Source of the DNA: Polyangia bacterium | GTDB taxonomy: Bacteria > Myxococcota_A > Polyangia > Polyangiales > Polyangiaceae | Length of the DNA stretch: 7,327 nt | Assembly (NCBI GenBank): GCA_030430975.1 | Contig: JAUIKB010000275.1 | Span: 1 to 7,327 of the forward strand | Reading direction: 5' to 3' | Translations under genes and position numbers: made by a program | Part shown: positions 1-5,678 of the stretch, in pieces | Position numbering within the stretch: the stretch's first letter is position 1 | Layout: each line of letters starts with the position of its first letter | The notes under the pieces: generated by a model | What the model saw: the letters and a program-made list of their open reading frames with translations, nothing else | Told to the model about the DNA's origin: nothing | Databases searched by the model: none

Positions 1-83
1 CGAGCGAAGTACATGTGCGCAGCACATGTTCGCGAGGTCCTAGTCCGGCCGGGCAGGAGTTTGGACCACAAGGCCAAACAGAC
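1..83 (-). repeat. Repeat unit A, partial (hairpin allele 1)
   Basis: This unit is cut by the window start, so its tRNA-3'-end copy lies outside. It is identical to the corresponding part of unit D. The hairpin is at 4-33: outer stem GCGAA/TTCGC (5 bp), a 3-nt bulge on one side, inner stem CATGTGC/GCACATG (7 bp) and a 3-nt loop. A second weaker hairpin in the spacer pairs GTTTGG (59-64) with CCAAAC (74-79). Confidence 0.85.
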
Positions 84-196
84 TGGCGCGCCCGGCAGGA
101 TTCGATACCGAGCCAAGTGCACTTGCGAAGCAAGTGTTGGCGAGGTCCGAATCCGACGCGCCACAGCGCAGAAGCGCCGTAGCGCTTCAAGCAGAG
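84..196 (-). repeat. Repeat unit B (hairpin allele 2, divergent spacer)
   Basis: The tRNA-3'-end copy is at 84-105 and the hairpin at 112-141: outer stem GCCAA/TTGGC, inner stem CACTTGC/GCAAGTG, loop GAA. Positions 84-148 are identical to unit C, but the rest of the spacer (about 149-196) is unlike every other unit. It lacks the GTTTGG/CCAAAC pair and instead has AAGCGC/GCGCTT around CGTA. The unit is 113 bp rather than 108, so it seems to be a mosaic. Confidence 0.85.
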
Positions 197-304
197 TGGC
201 GCGCCCGGCAGGATTCGATACCGAGCCAAGTGCACTTGCGAAGCAAGTGTTGGCGAGGTCCTAGTCCTAACGGGCACGAGTTTGGACCACAGGGCCAAAC
301 AGAC
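197..304 (-). repeat. Repeat unit C (hairpin allele 2, common spacer)
   Basis: The tRNA-3'-end copy is at 197-218 and allele-2 hairpin at 225-254, the same as in unit B. The spacer is of the A/D type with a few substitutions and keeps the GTTTGG/CCAAAC pairing. The unit therefore joins the hairpin of B to a spacer like that of A and D, as expected from recombination or gene conversion among units. Confidence 0.85.
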
Positions 305-412
305 TGGCGCGCCCGGCAGGATTCGATACCGAGCGAAGTACATGTGCGCAGCACATGTTCGCGAGGTCCTAGTCCGGCCGGGCAGGAGTTTGGACCACAA
401 GGCCAAACAGAC
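305..412 (-). repeat. Repeat unit D (hairpin allele 1), adjacent to the tRNA CCA end
   Basis: The tRNA-3'-end copy is at 305-326, the allele-1 hairpin at 333-362 and the spacer at 363-412. It ends exactly where the tRNA CCA begins, so there is no gap between gene and array. It is identical to unit A over all of A that is visible. Confidence 0.85.
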
Positions 413-489
413 TGGCGCGCCCGGCAGGATTCGAACCTGCGACTTCTAGCTCCGGAGGCTAGCGCTCTATCCAGCTGAGCTACGGGCGC
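413..489 (-). tRNA. tRNA-Arg (anticodon CCG)
   Basis: A full 77-nt cloverleaf with encoded CCA folds on the minus strand. The acceptor is GCGCCCG/CGGGCGC with discriminator G; the D arm is GCTC/GAGC with loop AGCTGGATA; the anticodon stem is CTAGC/GCTAG with loop CTCCGGA. The variable loop is AAGTC, and the T arm is GCAGG/CCTGC with loop TTCGAAT. The anticodon CCG (plus-strand 453-455) reads CGG arginine codons. A20 in the D loop and C35 are the known arginine identity elements, and both are present. Its last 22 nt are copied in each complete unit of the downstream array, so the primary transcript may carry several CCA-like 3' ends. The gene itself shows no defect. Confidence 0.97.
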
Positions 490-498
490 GAGGCGCGC

Positions 499-528
499 AG
501 CATAATCACAGATGTCGCCACAAGCCAA
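499..528 (-). promoter_or_regulatory. Candidate sigma-70 promoter for tRNA-Arg
   Basis: On the minus strand a TTGGCT -35-like hexamer (523-528) lies 18 bp from a TATGCT -10-like hexamer (499-504). Each matches consensus at four of six positions. The -10 is only 9 bp from the mature tRNA 5' end, implying a very short leader. The position fits well but the sequence match is moderate. Confidence 0.4.
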
Positions 529-548
529 CCCGGGGGCTGGGCTCAGCG

Positions 549-992
549 TCACGGGGCGCTCGGCACGGGCGCCGGGCCGGCGGGAACACAGCGCGGGGGC
601 TTGCCGCCCGCGCACGCGCACGCGCCACCGGGTGCTCCCTTGTCCTTAACTTTCGTCGATCCGTAGCCTGGGAACGGGCAATAGCATCCGCCCGGATCCC
701 ACTTGCACGCACCGCGGGATTCGCAGGTCGTCCGGTCGCGTTGCCGTAAACCGACTTCGCAGCGTTCAACGGATTTGCGACAGTCGTACTGCGCCCTAGC
801 TACGTGGGTGAGCGTGCAGTGCGTAGCGTTCAGGCACTCGGCTCGGTCGAGGGTGTCGCACGCGGTTGTGGTCGGGATCGGCTTGGGCTTGCCGGTTGAG
901 CGGCCGCGTTTGCAGCCGAGCAGTGCGATAAAGGCGACCGCCACAAGCGCCGTCGGATAATGATATCTTGGCCTTGGAAAGAGGGTCTCCAT
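549..992 (-). CDS. Cysteine-rich lipoprotein, unknown function
   Basis: This encodes a 147-residue secreted protein with a type II signal peptide: a basic N-region (residues 1-12), a hydrophobic segment (about 13-25) and a lipobox LLGC with the lipidated cysteine at residue 27. The mature part has twelve further cysteines between about residues 45 and 136, an even number suited to disulfides, and a Pro/Ala-rich tail. No enzyme motif is recognisable. The ATG at 992 is the only possible start: no ATG, GTG or TTG lies between it and the in-frame stop upstream, and the next start codon (Val17) would remove the N-region. No clear Shine-Dalgarno precedes it. The ATG shares the CATG at 990-993 with the start of the divergent ligase gene, so its promoter and any leader must lie inside that gene. 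Small Cys-rich lipoproteins are common in myxobacteria. The signal peptide and stop placement make a chance reading frame unlikely but not excluded. Confidence 0.65.
   Translation of the reverse strand: METLFPRPRYHYPTALVAVAFIALLGCKRGRSTGKPKPIPTTTACDTLDRAECLNATHCTLTHVARAQYDCRKSVERCEVGLRQRDRTTCESRGACKWDPGGCYCPFPGYGSTKVKDKGAPGGACACAGGKPPRCVPAGPAPVPSAP
981..985 (+). promoter_or_regulatory. Shine-Dalgarno of the acyl-CoA ligase
   Basis: GAGGG is followed by a 5-nt spacer and the ATG at 991. This fixes the ligase start even though the codon overlaps the start of the opposite-strand lipoprotein gene. No convincing -35/-10 pair was found just upstream; GATAAT at 956-961 is -10-like but lacks a partner. 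Confidence 0.7.
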
Positions 993-2520
993 GAGCTTGA
1001 ATCTAGCAGTTCTGCTGCGCGAGAGCGCGCATCGTTATCCGGAACGCGTCGCCATCACCGTCGGCGACCAGGACATCACGTATCAAACGCTCCACGACTA
1101 CGCGCGTCGCTTGGCCACAGCACTCGAAGGACTCGGGCTGAAGCGCGGCCAACATGTCGCGCTGATGCTGCCGAACGTGCCGCACTTCACGATCGCCTAC
1201 TACGCAGCTCACTACGCCGCGAATCCGGTGGTGCCACTCAACGTATTGCTGAAGGCTGACGAGATCGCCTACCACCTCGACGATTCCGACGCGGTCGCAC
1301 TAGTCGTGTGGGAGGGGTTTCTCGAAGAGGCTCAGAAGGGCTTCAACAAGGTCGACGCCTGCAAGCACCTGATCGTAGCCAAGGCAGACCGCACCAACAC
1401 TTCGGCTCCCGAAGGCGCACTGAACATGACGGCGCTGATCGGGACCAACGAGCCAAAGTCTGAGCTACCCGACACCAACCCCGACGATACCGCCGTCATC
1501 TTGTACACGTCGGGGACCACCGGCCGACCTAAGGGCGCCGAGCTGACCCACTTCAACATGTTTTACAACGCTGAATACAGCGCAACCAAGCTCATGCCCC
1601 TCAGCGCCGACACGACCGCGCTAGCCGTGCTGCCGCTCTTCCATAGCTTCGGGCAAACGGTGATTCAGAACGGCGTACTGTCACAGGGCGGGCGCCTCGT
1701 GCTGTTGCCTCGCTTCGAACCCACGCAAGCGTTTCAGCTGATGCAAAAGCACCGCGTCACGCTGTTCGCTGGTGTGCCCACGATGTACTTCGCGCTGCTC
1801 AACCATCCCGAAGCCGAGTCGTTTGACCTGTCGGCGCTCAAGCTCTGCTGCTCCGGCGGAGCGGCGATGCCGGTCGAAGTGATGAAGGCGTTCGACGCCA
1901 AATACAACGTGAATATCCTGGAGGGCTACGGTCTTTCGGAAACGTCTCCGGTTGCGAGCTTCAACACCCTGGATCGCCCCAAGAAGCCTGGTTCGGTGGG
2001 CGTACCGATTTGGGGCGTCGAGTTCATGCTCGAGGATGCGAACGGCAAGCGGGTAACGGATACCGACACGCCCGGCGAGATTTGCATCAAGGGCCACAAC
2101 ATCATGAAGGGCTACTACAAGCGCCCGGAAGCCAACGCCGAAGCGATCAAAGACGGTGGCTGGTTCCACAGCGGCGACATCGGCACCCGCGACGCGGACG
2201 GCTTTTACTACATCGTCGACCGCAAGAAGGACATGGTCATCCGCGGCGGCTTCAACGTGTATCCGCGAGAGATCGAAGAGGTTCTGTACGCGCACCCCGC
2301 CATCGCTGAGGCGGCCGTCATCGGCATTCCGCACGAGAGCCACGGCGAGGAGGTCAAGGCCGTCGTCGCGCTGAAGCCCGAGGCCAAAGCCGAGCCTCAA
2401 GAGCTAATCGACTACTGCAAGGAAAAACTCGCCGCCTACAAGTATCCCCGGGTGGTCGAGATCATCGACGAGCTACCCAAAGGGCCGACGGGGAAAATCC
2501 TGAAGCGCGAACTCCGCTAG
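991..2520 (+). CDS. Long-chain fatty acid--CoA ligase (AMP-forming, FadD-like)
   Basis: This is a 509-residue acyl-CoA synthetase of the ANL superfamily (AMP-binding plus AMP-binding C-terminal domain). It activates a carboxylic acid, probably a medium- or long-chain fatty acid, to an acyl-adenylate and then to acyl-CoA, in the cytosol or at the inner membrane face. Visible motifs are the ATP/AMP P-loop YTSGTTGRPKG (172-182), GYGLSETSP (312-320), WFHSGD (391-396), the hinge and A8 region DRKKDMVIRGGFNVYPREIE (410-429) and the C-terminal catalytic lysine in PTGK (K502). All key residues are present. The length is close to the roughly 500-residue class such as mycobacterial FadD13 and shorter than E. 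coli FadD. Substrate cannot be read from sequence; a CoA ligase for another acid is possible. The ATG start has a good Shine-Dalgarno and an N-terminus typical of the family. The gene stands alone, and its stop codon lies inside the hairpin at 2503-2532. Confidence 0.93.
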   Translation: MSLNLAVLLRESAHRYPERVAITVGDQDITYQTLHDYARRLATALEGLGLKRGQHVALMLPNVPHFTIAYYAAHYAANPVVPLNVLLKADEIAYHLDDSDAVALVVWEGFLEEAQKGFNKVDACKHLIVAKADRTNTSAPEGALNMTALIGTNEPKSELPDTNPDDTAVILYTSGTTGRPKGAELTHFNMFYNAEYSATKLMPLSADTTALAVLPLFHSFGQTVIQNGVLSQGGRLVLLPRFEPTQAFQLMQKHRVTLFAGVPTMYFALLNHPEAESFDLSALKLCCSGGAAMPVEVMKAFDAKYNVNILEGYGLSETSPVASFNTLDRPKKPGSVGVPIWGVEFMLEDANGKRVTDTDTPGEICIKGHNIMKGYYKRPEANAEAIKDGGWFHSGDIGTRDADGFYYIVDRKKDMVIRGGFNVYPREIEEVLYAHPAIAEAAVIGIPHESHGEEVKAVVALKPEAKAEPQELIDYCKEKLAAYKYPRVVEIIDELPKGPTGKILKRELR

Positions 2521-2532
2521 GAGTCCGCGCTT
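2503..2532. terminator. Terminator-like inverted repeat between convergent ligase and hsp20 genes
   Basis: Positions 2503-2515 pair with 2520-2532 in a 13-bp stem with one A/C mismatch (2510 against 2525) around a GCTA loop. The left arm is AAGCGCGAACTCC and the right arm GGAGTCCGCGCTT. It spans the last codons and the TAG stop of the ligase and sits 23 bp past the hsp20 stop on the other strand, so it could serve both directions. No long T tract follows on the plus strand; a short TTTT lies a few bases beyond the stem on the minus strand. Intrinsic termination is therefore likely but not certain. Confidence 0.5.
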
Positions 2533-2555
2533 CGTAGGAGGCGTGCGCCAGGCGT

Positions 2556-2897
2556 TTAGCTTGCGGTAGCGGGAGTACCTACAGGGATCTTGCGTGGCCG
2601 CATCGCTTCCTTCTTCTTCATGCTCACCTTGAGCACGCCGGCTTCGAGATCGGCCGCGAGCGCCTCAGGGTCAACCGAGTCGGGGAGCTGGAACGTTCGG
2701 TCGAACACGACGGTGCCCTCGGCGCGCTCGGTCTTGGCTGAAAGGCGCAACACCGCGTCCTCGTAGTTGAGTTCCAGGTCGTCAGGGGACACGCCCGGCA
2801 GGTCGACGAACATCAGGAATTCATCGTCGTTCTCGAAGAAGTCCGCAGACGGAATGAGGCGAGCATGGGGTCGTTCGAGTTTCTTTTCTTCAGACAT
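2556..2897 (-). CDS. Small heat-shock protein, Hsp20/alpha-crystallin family (short)
   Basis: This is a 113-residue ATP-independent chaperone that would hold unfolding cytosolic proteins for refolding by other chaperones. It is almost only an alpha-crystallin domain. DLPGV is at 32-36, the conserved AxLxxGVL element at 82-89, and a C-terminal I-x-V oligomerisation motif (IPV) at 104-106. The N-terminal arm is very short, about 17 charged residues, unlike its neighbour, which may limit oligomer size or favour co-assembly with it. GAGGT (plus-strand 2903-2907), 5 nt before the ATG, supports the start. It is the second gene of an operon, 41 bp after the longer hsp20 gene, with no promoter evident between them. 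Confidence 0.93.
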   Translation of the reverse strand: MSEEKKLERPHARLIPSADFFENDDEFLMFVDLPGVSPDDLELNYEDAVLRLSAKTERAEGTVVFDRTFQLPDSVDPEALAADLEAGVLKVSMKKKEAMRPRKIPVGTPATAS

Positions 2898-2938
2898 CGG
2901 GTACCTCGTAAAGGGTGTTTGAGGGTTAACTGCTGCGA

Positions 2939-3415
2939 CTACTTGGCAGACACCGTAATTTTCTTGGGTTCCGGCTTCTCGCCGCGCGGGACGGTCAGCG
3001 TGAACAGGCCGTCCTTCAAGTGCGCCGTGATGTTCTCGGTTGAGTAGTCGCGAGGGACAGCAAAGGTGCGCGATAGCTGGAAGCCGCGACGCTCCGTGCG
3101 GTGTGCTTCGAACCCGTCGGGAACGCTTAGTTTGCGCTTCGCAACGATGGTCACTTGACCGTTTTCTGTGGTGACTTCAACGTCGTCGGCGGCAACTCCC
3201 GGAAGCTCCGCGGTGACGGTCACCGCGTCTTCGCTCTTTCTAAGTGAGAATACCGCTTCGTGGTATGGCGTGTTTCCGATCGCCATGCCCGAATTGAAGT
3301 CGCCGAACAGGCGCTCCATCTCTTGGGACAACAGGCTCAGAGGATTGGGCTCCACACGTGCACGGCGACCGTTACGTACTGGATGAGATAGGGTTGGATT
3401 CAAGAGTGCGAACAT
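2939..3415 (-). CDS. Small heat-shock protein, Hsp20/alpha-crystallin family
   Basis: This is a 158-residue cytosolic holdase chaperone. An N-terminal arm of about 50 residues holds an amphipathic segment around SLLSQEMERLFGDF (27-40). The alpha-crystallin domain follows (about 52-145), with ELPGV at 70-74, the A-x-L-x-x-G-L element at 131-137 and a C-terminal I-x-V motif (ITV) at 153-155. The start is taken as the ATG at 3415, because AAGGGAG (3422-3428) is exactly 6 nt upstream; the in-frame TTG at 3421 would touch the Shine-Dalgarno and is unlikely. It is the first gene of a two-gene hsp20 operon. The pairing of a long-armed and a short-armed sHSP recalls two-component sHSP pairs such as IbpA/IbpB, though direct orthology is not claimed. 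The upstream region has a candidate sigma-32 promoter and a weak hairpin over the Shine-Dalgarno, both suited to heat induction. Confidence 0.93.
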   Translation of the reverse strand: MFALLNPTLSHPVRNGRRARVEPNPLSLLSQEMERLFGDFNSGMAIGNTPYHEAVFSLRKSEDAVTVTAELPGVAADDVEVTTENGQVTIVAKRKLSVPDGFEAHRTERRGFQLSRTFAVPRDYSTENITAHLKDGLFTLTVPRGEKPEPKKITVSAK

Positions 3416-3421
3416 GGACAA

Positions 3422-3435
3422 CTCCCTTGGAAGAG
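3422..3435 (-). promoter_or_regulatory. Shine-Dalgarno of hsp20 within a weak hairpin (possible RNA thermometer)
   Basis: In the mRNA, CUCUU (3435-3431) can pair with GGGAG (3426-3422) across a CCAA loop, giving five pairs of which two are G-U. The 3' arm is the Shine-Dalgarno core. Further upstream, UUCUUGG (3475-3469), partly in the loop of a GCGC/GCGC hairpin (3467-3480), could pair alternatively with CCAAGGG (3430-3424). Weak Shine-Dalgarno pairing of this kind is how ROSE and fourU thermometers control small heat-shock genes, but neither consensus is present here. Confidence 0.35.
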
Positions 3436-3547
3436 ACCGGGCTCGCCGGCCATACGCGGATTGATAGCGCCAAGAAGCGCCTGGTTTTGGGCGGTCCGAC
3501 CAGGGTGTTTAAGCCCCGGTTTGTGTCGGTCTGTCGGCCCGAAACCT

Positions 3548-3592
3548 AGAATGTGCACGTCATCCGCCGTTGCAAGGGGTGGCAAAAAAAAA
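3548..3592 (-). promoter_or_regulatory. Candidate heat-shock (sigma-32 type) promoter with A/T tract, hsp20 operon
   Basis: On the minus strand CTTGCA (3571-3576) is separated by 14 bp from CACATTCT (3548-3555), compared with the sigma-32 pattern CTTGAA / 13-15 bp / CCCCATNT. A run of nine T (3584-3592, read on the minus strand) lies just upstream of the -35, where an UP element would be, and is striking in this GC-rich DNA. The implied leader is about 125 nt. A weaker alternative nearer the gene is CTTAAA (3508-3513) with CCGCCCAA (3487-3494), spaced 13 bp. No CIRCE element is visible. Confidence 0.35.
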
Positions 3593-3764
3593 CTGTGCCA
3601 ACTTCTGTTCACACTCGGTTCCGGCCGCGGCCCAGCGTGCGATGGCCCTCAGTCCGCGCCTATGGCTCAACGGCCGGCGGCGCGCTGCCTCACGCGAGCC
3701 GAGTCCCCGATAGCCTTGAGCAGGTCGTGAGCGACCGCGCTCGCACGCTCTGGGGGTTGTCATA
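3593..3764. other. Intergenic spacer between divergent hsp20 and kinase genes
   Basis: No coding region or RNA gene could be supported here. It holds a 10-bp palindrome GGCCGCGGCC (3623-3632), a small GAGCG/CGCTC hairpin (3729-3742) and a good -35-like TTGTCA (3757-3762). No -10 is spaced correctly from the latter: TATCAT occurs at 9 bp and again at 23 bp. The kinase promoter is presumably in this stretch but could not be fixed. Confidence 0.5.
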
Positions 3765-3792
3765 AGCGCGGTATCATGAGCGCGGTATCATG
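3765..3792 (+). repeat. Perfect 14-bp tandem duplication upstream of the kinase gene
   Basis: AGCGCGGTATCATG occurs twice with no gap (3765-3778 and 3779-3792), ending 32 bp before the kinase start. Each copy contains a TATCAT -10-like hexamer and ends in ATG. The second ATG opens a 12-codon frame whose TGA (3826-3828) overlaps the kinase GTG start. It could be a duplicated regulator or promoter site, or a recent slippage event. Confidence 0.8.
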
Positions 3793-3824
3793 AACCGCTC
3801 TGTGTTGAACGGTGAGACACGATC

Positions 3825-5675
<1,851 letters not shown>

Positions 5676-5678
5676 GCA

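Larger units (their letters stand above)
1..412 (-). repeat. Tandem tRNA-3'-end/hairpin repeat array following tRNA-Arg
   Basis: Three complete units (84-196, 197-304, 305-412) and one unit cut by the window edge (1-83) lie head to tail between the window start and the CCA end of the tRNA gene. Read in the tRNA's direction, a unit is a spacer of about 50 nt, a 30-nt hairpin, a 6-nt link, then an exact copy of the final 22 nt of the tRNA (second half of the T arm, 3' acceptor strand, discriminator, CCA). The 5' T-stem strand is not preserved, so the copies cannot fold as T arms. Positions 1-105 are identical to 330-434, and 84-148 to 197-261. No convincing protein is encoded. The closest known parallel is the E. 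coli tyrT operon, where 178-bp repeats each begin with 19 bp of the tRNA 3' end. Function here is unknown, and the array may extend left of the window. Confidence 0.9.

Noticed and set aside
1..412. CRISPR array
   Set aside because: The units are 108-113 bp with most of the unit conserved, not short repeats with unique spacers, and no cas gene is present.
1..489. Integrative-element attachment site at the tRNA 3' end, or an integron attC cassette array
   Set aside because: tRNA 3' duplications do mark integration, but three copies at unit spacing with hairpins and no intervening genes or integrase fit tandem repeats better. The GTTTGG/CCAAAC pairs miss the attC core at one position on each side.
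525..540. Imperfect inverted repeat CCAACC/GGCTGG after the lipoprotein stop as a terminator
   Set aside because: The stem has only six positions with a mismatch, no T tract, and overlaps the candidate tRNA -35 element.
13..621. Open frames on both strands across the repeat array and tRNA (for example 13-264, 134-478, and 187-621 minus)
   Set aside because: They translate the repeats and the tRNA gene itself. The repeated peptides follow from the DNA repeats, and no protein features or start signals support them.
1681..2400. 239-residue minus-strand frame inside the acyl-CoA ligase gene
   Set aside because: It is a shadow frame in GC-rich DNA. The plus strand encodes a complete conserved enzyme with all motifs across the same span.
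3416..3421. TTG at 3421 as the start of the first hsp20
   Set aside because: It abuts the Shine-Dalgarno with no spacer, while the ATG at 3415 is optimally spaced.
3461..3765. Short frames in the hsp20-kinase intergenic region
   Set aside because: Overlapping frames on both strands lack Shine-Dalgarno sites and recognisable protein character.
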